Shown here one piece after another: positions 44,176 to 54,900 of a DNA stretch of 64,000 bases. Each line of letters starts with the position of its first letter. The stretch's first letter is position 1. The notes beneath the pieces are model-generated. The model worked only from the letters and a program-made list of their open reading frames with translations. It made no database searches and was not told the DNA's origin. Source of the DNA: Candidatus Fluviicola riflensis (lineage in GTDB: Bacteria > Bacteroidota > Bacteroidia > Flavobacteriales_D > Crocinitomicaceae); NCBI GenBank assembly GCA_002243285.1, contig CP022585.1, positions 3,026,641 through 3,090,640 on the forward strand. The letters run 5' to 3'. The position numbers and the translations under genes were made by a program.

Positions 44176-44982
44176 ATGATATATTTCCCTTCCTGTAAAA
44201 TCAATCTTGGTTTGCACATCCTGCGAAAGCGTGATGACGGCTACCATGAAATCGAAACGGGCATGCTGGAAATTCCGTTTCGCGATATTCTGGAAATCGT
44301 ACCTTCCGATATGTTCCGCTTTACCACTTCAGGAATGGAGATTCCAGGGAATGACAATAGCTGCGTAGCTGCTTACGATCTCCTGAAACGCGACTTTGAT
44401 CTTCCACCTGTCCATATTCATCTGCACAAAATGGTTCCCATGGGCGGTGGCCTGGGTGGCGGATCATCAGACAGTACTGCTACGCTGAAGGGATTGAATG
44501 AGTTGTTTCAGCTTCAACTGTCAATTGATCAATTAAAAAACTACGCCTCACAGCTTGGCAGCGACAATGCTTTTTTTGTGGAAGGTGGTCTGCAATTAGC
44601 CAAAAGTCGCGGCGAAGAATTACAATCGCTTGATATTACGTTACCAAAATGGCACATCTGTGTCGTCAACCTCGGCATTCATGTTTCTACTTCAACGGCT
44701 TTCGAACTGGTAACACCGAATGAACACCGAACACCGCTTTCAGCAATCTTACAGCAACCCGTTTCCACCTGGAAGAATGAATTGGTAAACGACTTTGAAC
44801 CAAGCGTATTTGCTCAGCACCCGGAACTACTAACCCTTAAAACCGATTTGTACCAAGCCGGCGCAATCTATGCTGCTATGTCGGGCTCAGGTTCTACCCT
44901 GTTTGGATTATTTGAAGAAAAACCGGAACAAATTTTATGGTCGCAGCTACCGGTTTATGAGGTTTGGGTGAACCTTAAATAA
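44176..44982 (+). CDS. ispE: 4-diphosphocytidyl-2-C-methyl-D-erythritol kinase
   Basis: 268 residues. GHMP kinase of the non-mevalonate isoprenoid pathway that phosphorylates CDP-ME. Substrate-binding N-terminus (SCKINLGLHILRKRDDGYHEIET, seen in parts) with the catalytic Lys, ATP loop PMGGGLGGGSSDSTATL near residue 91, Asp in QLGSDNAFFVEGG, and the late glycine motif AAMSGSGSTLFGLF are all present. It is divergent from accA; no partner genes of the pathway are beside it. Confidence 0.96.
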   Translation: MIYFPSCKINLGLHILRKRDDGYHEIETGMLEIPFRDILEIVPSDMFRFTTSGMEIPGNDNSCVAAYDLLKRDFDLPPVHIHLHKMVPMGGGLGGGSSDSTATLKGLNELFQLQLSIDQLKNYASQLGSDNAFFVEGGLQLAKSRGEELQSLDITLPKWHICVVNLGIHVSTSTAFELVTPNEHRTPLSAILQQPVSTWKNELVNDFEPSVFAQHPELLTLKTDLYQAGAIYAAMSGSGSTLFGLFEEKPEQILWSQLPVYEVWVNLK

Positions 44983-45033
44983 ATTAGGTGAATCTGCTTC
45001 CCTCGTTGAGGGAATTGCGAAACGGGATCTGTC

Positions 45034-45165
45034 TCCCTCCTTGAGGAGAAGAGAAAGCATTGCTTTCGAAGACCAAACGTTAGTGCCGGAATAGGGAGGT
45101 GGCCAAATGGAAAAACTTAAAAACAGAAAATGCCACCCTCCTTTATCCTCCCTTGAGGGATAATT
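45034..45165. repeat. Interspersed repeat element, copy B
   Basis: Reverse-oriented copy of the element at 36893-37016. Bases 45034-45101 match at 67 of 68 positions and the remainder (to about 45165) is similar with more changes. It fills the gap between ispE and the T9SS protein gene. Confidence 0.85.
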
Positions 45166-45202
45166 GGATCACAATCCTCATTTTAAGATCTAAATCCTAA
45201 CT

Positions 45203-47470
45203 CTACTCCTTCACCAACCTCAACGTCTCCAAACGATTATCCGTCACCAATGTCACCACATACATTCCTTTTGCAAATCCGGAAATATCCAATGCACTTG
45301 TGCCCTGAACGGTAGTTTGCAGCACCAATTCACCCATCATGGAATAAACGGACACTTCAGCTTCTTTGGAATGTTGGAAAGCATAGATCGTGACTTCGTC
45401 TTTCGCCGGATTGGGAGCTAATAACCATTGCTGCGGTTCCTGCTGGTTTTCATCAAGGCCGGCGGTACTCAGCGGGTCGGCTTCCATATGGTACAAACCG
45501 CCAAGATCTTGTCCTACAAACAGATTGAGTAAACCGTCGTTGTCAAGATCTTCTACCCAAAATGCGCTGTAAAGACCTACGTCGATTCCGCGGTAAGCAG
45601 CACTGACCAACTCAAACGAGTCACCGTTGCCCAAATTATCGTCGATGTCATTGTAATAATGCAATTTGCCGTCGTATGCTCCGATAAACAAGTGCGTGGT
45701 ATCGTTTACCCGGAAAAAATGTGGAATTGCGTAACCGTCCGGAGTGCTGGCTACATCCACATCGCCAAGCGTATCTTCGATCAAGGTGAAAATGGCATTT
45801 GAAACGGTTCCCGTGTTGCGATAATAGGCCACTTCACCTGTTTTGTTCCCGATGAGTAAATCCAGCAAACCGTCATTATCAAGATCAAATAATTGCGGAG
45901 CCGCATAAGCAGTTACACTCACCGGTACTCCATTGTTGTCGTTTAATGCAGTAGCCGAACCGAAAGCAACATTATTTCCTGCTCCGGCTGAGTTGGTATA
46001 ACGGTTAATCAACCCATTCTCCATTCCGATCAGCAAATCTTCATCGCCGTCGTTATCCAGATCACCAAAAGTAGGAATCGAACGCAAACCAAATGACTGC
46101 GTAGTCAAACTCAGGAAATCATCATCGAGATAAGAGAATTGTGGTGTAGAAACTGTTCCTGTATTGCGGTAAACCAAAAAAGCACATTCTTTATTAAGCG
46201 TAGGTTTGTAGCGGAAAAAGTTGCTCACTAACAAATCGCGTTTTCCGTCACCGTTTTGGTCAAACATCAACGGAATACTTCCCAAACCGTGTTCAATCAT
46301 TTCTTCCTGGAGAAAACCTTTGGTGCGGAAAAAGAAATTTGGCTGGTTGTTTTGGCCCAGGTTTTCATAATAGGTCACGCTTTCTTCGTTTTGCGAAACG
46401 GTTCGGGCATTGGCGCCCACAATCAGGTCTTTTACATTGTCATGATTGACATCTACATAAAATGAAGCGGGAAAAATCTGGATGTTGGCAGGAGTAGTAT
46501 TGCTTGGGAAATTAAGATCCTGTGAGATCATGGCCGAATTGGTATTGGGAGCGCTTCCGCCATTCATGAGCAATACGAGGTTGGGAGAAGCCACATCGCC
46601 CAAAATAATATCAAGCACATCGTTGTTGTTCATGTCAAGAGCCAATAAAGTTGAACCCGCATGACGGGTCGGTGCACTAAAAGCCGAATCGGTTTGCAGC
46701 ACAGGCGCACTTCTCAAGGGATTCGGAATATCACCATTTCCTGGCCCACACGGACTTTGTGTGTCATTCAATATGACAGTACTGCTATTGGGATCTTCGC
46801 GGAAATGTCCCCAGCATTCATTCTGAAGCACAAATTCCAGTGAATCTGGAATGCCGTACAATTCCATGCTTTGATTCTGATGGTATTCGACCCGCTCGCC
46901 ACCGATGTGAAACGTCAGAATATCCAGATCGCCATCACCTTCCACATCTACCAGCGCCGGAATGTCGCTGTTGGGAATGTACAGGTTGTTGTAATCGCCG
47001 ATGTAATTTGTTTCGAGACTTTGTTTAAACAGTTGCCACTGCAAGCCAGCACCGGCATCGCCTACATTTCTGTAAACAGTCATTCCACCGGTACCATAAC
47101 AAAAAAGGTCGTTTTTACCGTCCTGGTCATAATCGGCCAACGTAGCCCGGTAACGAAGATCTTCCGGAAAAAGCGAGGCTCCGTTGTATAAATAGCGGTA
47201 AACCGGATTTCCGTTGATGTGTTCAGTCTTGAAAACCGCCACTTCGTTTCCGCTGCGATCAAAGATAAACAGGTCCATATCGCCATCATAATCGATATCG
47301 ATATCAGAAAACTGGCTAAAGTTTAAACCACCTGCCCAGGCATGTTCCAATGTATCCGAACCTATTTTCACCACCACGTTTGGATCGTATTCAAAACCAA
47401 GATAGGTTTGTGCTTTTAAACAGGTGGAAGAAAACAGCAAGAAGCCAGACAGCACAAAAACGCGTTTCAT
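45203..47470 (-). CDS. FG-GAP/VCBS repeat protein with T9SS type A tail
   Basis: 755 residues from the ATG that opens a signal peptide (MKRVFVLSGFLLFSSTCLKAQ); the longer frame lacks a signal. The chain holds at least seven FG-GAP/VCBS-type repeats with Ca-binding loops such as DIDYDGDMDLFIFD, DYDQDGKNDLFCYG, DLDNDGDEDLLIGME and DLDNDGLLDLLIGN, which build a beta-propeller. The last 75 residues (LAPNPAKDEVTIYAF ... GMYVVTLVTDNRLETLRLVKE) are a T9SS type A sorting tail. Expected on the cell surface; ligand unknown. Confidence 0.9.
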   Translation of the reverse strand: MKRVFVLSGFLLFSSTCLKAQTYLGFEYDPNVVVKIGSDTLEHAWAGGLNFSQFSDIDIDYDGDMDLFIFDRSGNEVAVFKTEHINGNPVYRYLYNGASLFPEDLRYRATLADYDQDGKNDLFCYGTGGMTVYRNVGDAGAGLQWQLFKQSLETNYIGDYNNLYIPNSDIPALVDVEGDGDLDILTFHIGGERVEYHQNQSMELYGIPDSLEFVLQNECWGHFREDPNSSTVILNDTQSPCGPGNGDIPNPLRSAPVLQTDSAFSAPTRHAGSTLLALDMNNNDVLDIILGDVASPNLVLLMNGGSAPNTNSAMISQDLNFPSNTTPANIQIFPASFYVDVNHDNVKDLIVGANARTVSQNEESVTYYENLGQNNQPNFFFRTKGFLQEEMIEHGLGSIPLMFDQNGDGKRDLLVSNFFRYKPTLNKECAFLVYRNTGTVSTPQFSYLDDDFLSLTTQSFGLRSIPTFGDLDNDGDEDLLIGMENGLINRYTNSAGAGNNVAFGSATALNDNNGVPVSVTAYAAPQLFDLDNDGLLDLLIGNKTGEVAYYRNTGTVSNAIFTLIEDTLGDVDVASTPDGYAIPHFFRVNDTTHLFIGAYDGKLHYYNDIDDNLGNGDSFELVSAAYRGIDVGLYSAFWVEDLDNDGLLNLFVGQDLGGLYHMEADPLSTAGLDENQQEPQQWLLAPNPAKDEVTIYAFQHSKEAEVSVYSMMGELVLQTTVQGTSALDISGFAKGMYVVTLVTDNRLETLRLVKE

Positions 47471-47566
47471 AGGAATCCAATTGTTTACCCAAAAGACAGT
47501 TCGAATAGTCTTCACTGAAGGGCAACGTTTCGACACGAATGTAGTTAAATGACTAAACATCTACAA

Positions 47567-48802
47567 ATGAAAAAAGGGTTACTTCTCCTACTGACGATTG
47601 CATTGAGCATTTGGTCGCATGCACAGGATTCCATGTCGGTTCTTTTTATCGGAAATAGTTATACATACGCCAATGATTTGCCAAATATGACGCGACAGCT
47701 GGCCGAATCGGCAGGAAAACAATTAACGGTAGGCTCTAAAACCAATGGCGGTTATACGTTTCAGAATCACACAAACGATCCGCTCACGTGGGCCGCTATG
47801 CACCAACAAAACTGGGATGTGGTGGTGTTACAGGCACAAAGCCAGGAACCGAGTTTTCCGGATGATCAGGTCGATACGGGAACAGTTCCCTTTGCCAAAC
47901 AATTGGCCGATAGTGTTGCTGCCATCAATCCTTGCTCGAATGTCATGTATTATATGACCTGGGGACGCGAAAACGGTGATCCGCAATGGGCGCCAATTTC
48001 AACGTTTGCGGGAATGAATGATCGTCTATACAATGCTTATATGCGCATGGCTGACACAACTGAAAGCATGGTGGCTGCCGTAGGAGCAACCTGGAAATAC
48101 GTTCGCGACAATTATCCTGCGATTCAACTTTATGTTGCCGACGGTTCGCACCCAAGTGTTGCCGGAAGTTACCTGGTGGCATGTACCTTTTATACATCTT
48201 TGTTTCAGGCACCTGTCACCGGCGCAACGTATACAGCTGGTTTGGATCCGCAAACGGTTTTGCAATTACAAAACGCTGCTGATTTGGTCATTCTCGATAG
48301 TTTGGACCATTTTAAACTTCACCCGATTGACGAACCTGTTCAGGCACATTTTACGGCAACCAACAACAATCCTGATGTTCAGTTCACCAATACCTCCATT
48401 CGCGAAGATCAGGTGAACTGGGAATTCGGTGACGGAAACACGAGTGCACTCGAAAATCCGAATCATATTTATGCCGGAAACGGAACGTATATCGTTACCC
48501 TGGTTGCCAGTAATGGGTGTGCTTCCGACACCATTTCACAAGAAGTGATCGTACAGGTAAACGCTCTTGATGAATTAGCTGAAGCAGGTATTATTTTCCG
48601 CGAATTCAACGACCGTTTTGAGGTCCAAACAACCACTAAACCGATATACTATGAAATCTATTCATTAGAAGGTAAATTTATCATAAGCGATAAAATTTTA
48701 ACATATGATTTGCAGGTAATTATGAAAAATCAAAAAAACGGAATTATTCTGTTAAAAAACGAACATGAAATTTTCCTCCGAAAACCTTTTATCAAATCAT
48801 GA
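47567..48802 (+). CDS. Secreted SGNH-like hydrolase with PKD domain and atypical sorting tail
   Basis: 411 residues from the ATG that opens a signal peptide (MKKGLLLLLTIALSIWSHAQ); an ATG six codons upstream is also possible. The N-terminal 240 residues look SGNH-like: LFIGNSYTYANDLP (block I with Ser or Asn in place of the GDS motif) and DGSHPSVAGSYLVA with the Asp-x-x-His motif. A PKD domain follows (about 265-340, FTNTSIREDQVNWEFGDGNTS). The end, YEIYSLEGKFIISDK ... NGIILLKNEHEIFLRKPFIKS, resembles a diverged T9SS type A tail. Substrate unknown; esterase activity is inferred from the fold. Confidence 0.8.
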   Translation: MKKGLLLLLTIALSIWSHAQDSMSVLFIGNSYTYANDLPNMTRQLAESAGKQLTVGSKTNGGYTFQNHTNDPLTWAAMHQQNWDVVVLQAQSQEPSFPDDQVDTGTVPFAKQLADSVAAINPCSNVMYYMTWGRENGDPQWAPISTFAGMNDRLYNAYMRMADTTESMVAAVGATWKYVRDNYPAIQLYVADGSHPSVAGSYLVACTFYTSLFQAPVTGATYTAGLDPQTVLQLQNAADLVILDSLDHFKLHPIDEPVQAHFTATNNNPDVQFTNTSIREDQVNWEFGDGNTSALENPNHIYAGNGTYIVTLVASNGCASDTISQEVIVQVNALDELAEAGIIFREFNDRFEVQTTTKPIYYEIYSLEGKFIISDKILTYDLQVIMKNQKNGIILLKNEHEIFLRKPFIKS

Positions 48803-48914
48803 CAAACAATTGATTTTCATGTTATTAACCCTTTAACAAGCATTGTAAACTAAATTTCACAAGACTTAATGAGTCTTTGCAGGGTACTATTCGTTACAAA
48901 CCGGGACATTTAAA

Positions 48915-48945
48915 TTGACTGGCGTTCATTTTTTGTGGAGTTTTG
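48915..48945 (+). promoter_or_regulatory. Candidate promoter of the giant surface protein gene
   Basis: TTG (48915-48917), 20 bases, then GAGTTTTG (48938-48945; one mismatch to TAnnTTTG), 22 bp before the first ATG. Confidence 0.5.
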
Positions 48946-48967
48946 TACCCTTAATTTAATTTAGCTT

Positions 48968-51900
48968 ATGAGAAATATTGACTTAAGAAAGGCACGTACA
49001 TTCTCACAATCACCAATCGAAACCAGATCACATGGTAATTGTAGAATAAAAACGTTTCTTTCCACTACCAAATGGATGAAGCAAAGCTTGCTTATCCTTT
49101 CCTTTATTACATCTGCGTTAATCGGAAACAGCCAGACAGTCATTGTGAATCCGTTAGTCGAAGGTGGCTTTACACTTGGACCATCATTTGCAGCAAATGG
49201 CTGGACGGTTGATAATGGTGCAATTACCAACAAATGGTTCGCCGGAACTGTTCCCGCGGCATTTGGTAGTAATTCGGCCTTTATTTCAGCTGACAATGGG
49301 GTCACTCAGGGATATAACAATGCGTCTGTTTCGGTAGTTCATTTTTACCGCGACGTTACTTTCCCGGCTGGTGAGACGGCTATCAATCTGTCTTTTGACT
49401 GGCAAGCATTGGGTGAAACCAATTTCTGGGATGGACTGATTGTTTCATTGGCTCCAACCAGTTACACTCCAACAGCTTCAGGAACAAGTTTAGCTCAGGG
49501 TAACCTTGGTTCACCGACGATTGAGTTGGGTCGTTTCTGGGGTAGCTCAACTGTACAGAACGTAAATATTATGATTCCTGCCAGCGTAGCAGGTAACTGT
49601 TCAGGCGCTTCAACCATGCGCTTGATCTTCACTTGGAAAAATGATGGCAGCGGTGGCGCATTCCCTTCTGCAGCAGTTGACAATATTGCATTGTTATCTT
49701 CAAGTTCTGCGCTTACAACCGCTGGTGGAACGTTTACGATTGATAATACACTTCCTTTATCTGCAACTAATTTCCCTAGTTTCTCAGCTGCAATTGTTGC
49801 ATTAAATGCAGCGTCGGGCTGTGGAGCATTTACAGGTCCCGTTGTTTTTAACGTAACTGCAGGACAAACATTTAACGAACTTCCTCCTGCAATTACAGCT
49901 ACAGGAACTGCCGTTAATACAATCACATTTCAACGTTCAGGTGCAGGTGTCAATCCGGTTATCTCATCAACGGGAACCGCAGGAACGAATGATGCATCCA
50001 TTACACTAAGTGGTGGCGATTATTTTACTTTCGACGGAATTGACATCAATAACTCGGTAGGTACCGCCATGGAATATGGTTACCTGTTGCGTAATTTGAC
50101 TTCAACAAACGGAGCTACAAATAATGTTCTCCGCAATATGACGGTTCAGATGAATCGAAACGTAACAACCTCTTCATCTGCTGCTATTTTGGTTTCAACA
50201 ACAACTACCGGTGGTGGTGTTGCTGCAACTTCAGCTGCCGGTGCAAACAGCAACAATATCATCCGTGATTTCACCGTCAATGATGCAATCAATGGTGTTT
50301 CATTATTAGGTACTTCAGGATTCCCTGATATCGCAAACGTTATTAATACATCTGCTGTTGCGATCAGAAATTCCATTTCAAATGTTGGCCCTACCACATC
50401 AACCAGTGTTTCTGCAAAAGGTATTCAGTTATCAAATCAGTCAGGAGCTACGGTAGGAAACAATAACATCTCCGCAGTTACATCCAATCAGGCTGCAGCT
50501 CATGGTATTTTTGTTACAGGAAACCAAGGAAACTCTTTTGTTACAGGAAATTTCATTTCAGGAATCTCGAATCAGGGTTCTACATCAACCACTTCGGTTG
50601 CTTATGGTATCCAGGTTCAAAACAATACCTCCGGAACACATAACGTTCGTGTATCAAACAACATGATTTCAAATATCTTCACTTCGTTTACAGGCACCGC
50701 TACGGCAAGCCGCTACGCAGTGGGTATTTTTGCAGGTGTTGCAAGTGCAGGAGCAGCCCAATCGTATGATATCTATAATAACAGTGTCAGTATCGGAACA
50801 GGTTTGACACCTACCTATTCAAACACTTGTTTTGAAATTCAGAATATCGCGGCTGTTTACAGATTGCAAAACAACATCTTTGCAAACTTTACAAATGCAC
50901 AAGCAGGAGCTGCGCGTCACTACACTTATGTTACCACATCTGCTACAAATCTTGGTGCAGCCGGTTCCATTTCAAATAAGAATGACTTATACGTAGCTAA
51001 TGATGCAGGTGTTACCGGATTTATCGGACGCGCCAATACGACAGAACAAGCTACTTTAGCAAACTGGACTGCTGCTATTACGACAATTCCGGGTACCGAT
51101 TTAAACTCAGCAAGCACAGACCCAACATTTGTTGATAACACAACTGACCTTCACCTGAATTTCGGTGTCACTCCTACTCCTCTTGAATCAGGAGGTGCAT
51201 CTGTTGGAGTTACAACCGACTATGATGGTGATGCTCGTCCGGGTCCTGCCGGCTCAGTAAACGGAGGTGCGACTGCACCTGACTTGGGAGCAGATGAATT
51301 TGACGGTGTACCCACATTACCTGTCGTTACATTAAATTCGGTAACACCGGCAGCGAGTACACAATGTGCAACAACTCCGCGCCTTGTTTCAGTAGACGCC
51401 ACAACACCTTCAGGAACCATTACTGTAGTAAACCTTGTTTACGCATTCAACGGTACTCCGCAAGCTCCGATTGCTATGACAAATACAGCCGGAACTACAT
51501 GGGAAGCCACCATTCCTGTTGCTACACCGGCAAACGCTACCGTAACATGGTCTGTTGCCGCAACAAATTCATTGGGTTATAGTGGAAACATTGTTGGAAC
51601 AGCTTACGCTGACGAGCCTTTACTTGGATCTACTGCATCAGCAACTACTTCAATCGGTACAATTTGCGCAGGTTCACCAGCAAGTCTCAGCGCTACATTG
51701 TTAAGACCTGTAGTTGCTGCAATTGGAACTGCTACGACATTAACCGGAGCCACATCTCAACCAACAGCGTTTTGCAACCGTTGGCCTTCATACAGAATGC
51801 AAACTGTTTATACCGTTGCTGAGTTAACAGCTGCCGGATTGGCTGCAGGTCCTATCACATCTATTTCGTACAACATCACGACAATAGGCGATGCTCCTAT

Positions 51901-54900
51901 AAATGAAAACTATACAGTATTAGTTGGAACTACCGGCCTTAGTGCATTCACTGACTTCATCCCAAATGCAGGATTTACGACCGTTTTCCCGGCAGCAAAT
52001 TACACACATGCTGTTGGAGTAAACACCATTACCTTTGCAACTCCATATATGTGGGATGGTACTTCAAACCTGGTTGTTGAAGTTTCTCATGACGGAGCCG
52101 ACGCGATTAACAACTCACAAACCTATTATACGGCCACCGCAGGAAACACGGTAGTTTGGTCTACGAGTGGTGCAGCCGTAGGAACACCAAGCAACCAACG
52201 ACTCAACGTTACGATTGCAGGTAATTCAGCTCCGGCAATCACTAGCGTGTCCTGGTCTGATGGTGTAGGTACAGTTGGAACAACAAATCCATTAACTGTA
52301 AATCCTACAACAACCACAACTTACACCGCTACTATCACTGCAGGTGGTTGTGTTGCAACTCCTTCACCTGCAACAACTGTAACAGTTAACCCATTGCCTA
52401 CGGCACCAACAGCAGCTAATTCAGCACATTGCGGTACGCAAATTCCAACGGCTTCGGTTACTTCTACTTCAGGATTACCAACACCAACATTCATTTGGTA
52501 TGATGCTGCGGTTGCCGGTTTGGTAATGCAAACAAGTACATCAACTACTTATACTTCTAACGTTACTGCAACCACTACCTTCTACGTAAGCGAGTTGAAC
52601 ATGGCAACAGGTTGTGAATCTGCACGTACTTCGGTTACGGTAACAGTTACTGCTGCTGACGGTGTTAGCGCAAGCACTTCTGCTGCTACCATTTGTATTG
52701 GTAACTCGATTACATTAACCGCTGCAAATACCAATCCTACACCGGTGCAATCGTATAACTACTCATGGTCAAGTACAGCAAATAGTGGTATTACTATTCC
52801 GGTACCAGGTTCTCCGGTTACCATTACCCCTACTCAACCAGGTACGTATACGTACGACCTGAATGCGTTTGACGGTGGATGTACTGCGATAGCTTCGGTA
52901 AACGTAACAGTAAATCCATCTGTAACTGCTATCGTAGCAGCTACAACAGATGCTACGATCTGTAACGGTAATACGGTTGATCTTTCAGTAACGTCTACAA
53001 CGAATAGTGTTATCAATACATTGACACCTTTATCAGAGAATTTCGAAGCTGGTTTGGGAGCATGGACTGTTGATAATGATGGAGCTTCTCCGGCAGCAGC
53101 AAATTTCGGGATCAAAACCGCTCCATACTCGTATCCGGGTTACTTCGCCAACTGGGCATCACCCGAGGGAACTCAGTTCGTAGGTTCGATGGCAGATGCA
53201 GGAGGATTCGGTAGTACAACAACGACTAAACTCGTTTCACCTGCTTTCAGTACTGTTGGAATGGCGAATGCAACTCTTACATTTAAAAACCTGTATGAAG
53301 AATACGATTCAGGTGATCTGGCAGCCAGTGTTGATATCTCAACAGACAGTGGTACAACCTGGACACTTTTGAAGGACTATTTGCCTTTAGGGTCACAAGG
53401 TGATGTGACATATGAGGCACAGATCGCCGCAAACGAAAGTATCACGTTAGGTGCTGCTTATTTGAATCAGCCAAATCTTAAAATCCGTTATAATTATATT
53501 TCTCCATGGGGTTACTACTGGATGATTGACGATGTGAACGTTTCAGGCCTTCAAACAGATGCTACAACGTACGCATGGACATCTAGTCCGGCAGGATTTA
53601 CTTCTTCGGTTCAAAATCCAACGGGAGTAGCTCCGGCTGTAACGACTGATTATACAGTTACCGTGACAAATAGCTTCGGTTGTTCGGCTTCAGGTACCGT
53701 GAGCGTGATTGTTAATCAACCGACTACGTCTTCTTTAACAGAAGTTGCTTGTGGTTCATATACATGGGTTGAAAACGGGACAACCTACAATACTTCAGGT
53801 ACGTATACAACAACACTTGCCGGAGCGAATGCGAATGGTTGTGATTCAACAATTACGTTGAACCTTACAATCAACCAACCGACTTCATCAACAGTTACTG
53901 AAGTTGCTTGTGTTTCTTACACATGGGCTGAGAACGGCACTACATACAACACTTCAGGTTCTTACCCTGTAGTATTGGCTGGTGCTAACGCAAATGGTTG
54001 TGATTCTACGGTTACGTTGAACTTAACGATCAACAACCCGACATCATCAACAGTTACTGTTTCAGCTTGTAACTCATACACATGGGCTGAAAACGGAACA
54101 ACGTACAACACTTCGGGTTCTTACCCAGTATTGCTTGCAGGTGCAAACGCTAACGGTTGCGATTCAACGGTAACATTGGTCTTAACGATCAACCAACCGA
54201 CTTCGTCAACGGTAGCAGAAGTTGCTTGCGGATCATATACATGGGCTGATAACAGTACAACATACAACACTTCAGGTACGTATACTGCAACGCTTGCCGG
54301 TGCAAATGCCAACGGTTGTGATTCAACAATTACGTTGAACCTTACAATCAATCAGCCGACTTCATCTTCTGTAACAGAGGTTGCTTGTGGTTCATACGTT
54401 TGGACTGAAAACAGTACAACATATACTACTTCAGGTACGTATACCGTAACTCTTGCCGGTGCAAATGCCAACGGTTGTGATTCAACAATTACGTTGAACC
54501 TTACAATCAATCAACCGACTTCATCTTCTGTAACAGAGGTTGCTTGTGGTTCATACGTTTGGGCTGAAAACAGTACAACATATACTACTTCAGGTACGTA
54601 TACCGTAACTCTTGCCGGTGCAAATGCCAACGGTTGTGATTCAACAATTACATTGAATTTAACGATCAATCAACCTACGTCGTCTTCTGTAACGGAAGTT
54701 GCCTGTGGTTCATACGTTTGGACTGAAAACAGTACAACGTACACGACTTCAGGTTCTTACTCTGTAGTATTGGCCGGTGCAAACGCTAACGGTTGTGATT
54801 CAACGGTGACATTGGTCTTGACGATCAACCAGCCGACTTCATCAACGTTTACTGCAACAGCTTGTGAAAGCTATACATGGGCCGAGAACGGAACAACGTA

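Noticed and set aside
49495..52317. Several long minus-strand open frames inside the giant surface protein gene
   Set aside because: Shadows caused by the Thr/Ala/Val-rich codons of the real gene; none has a signal or domain.
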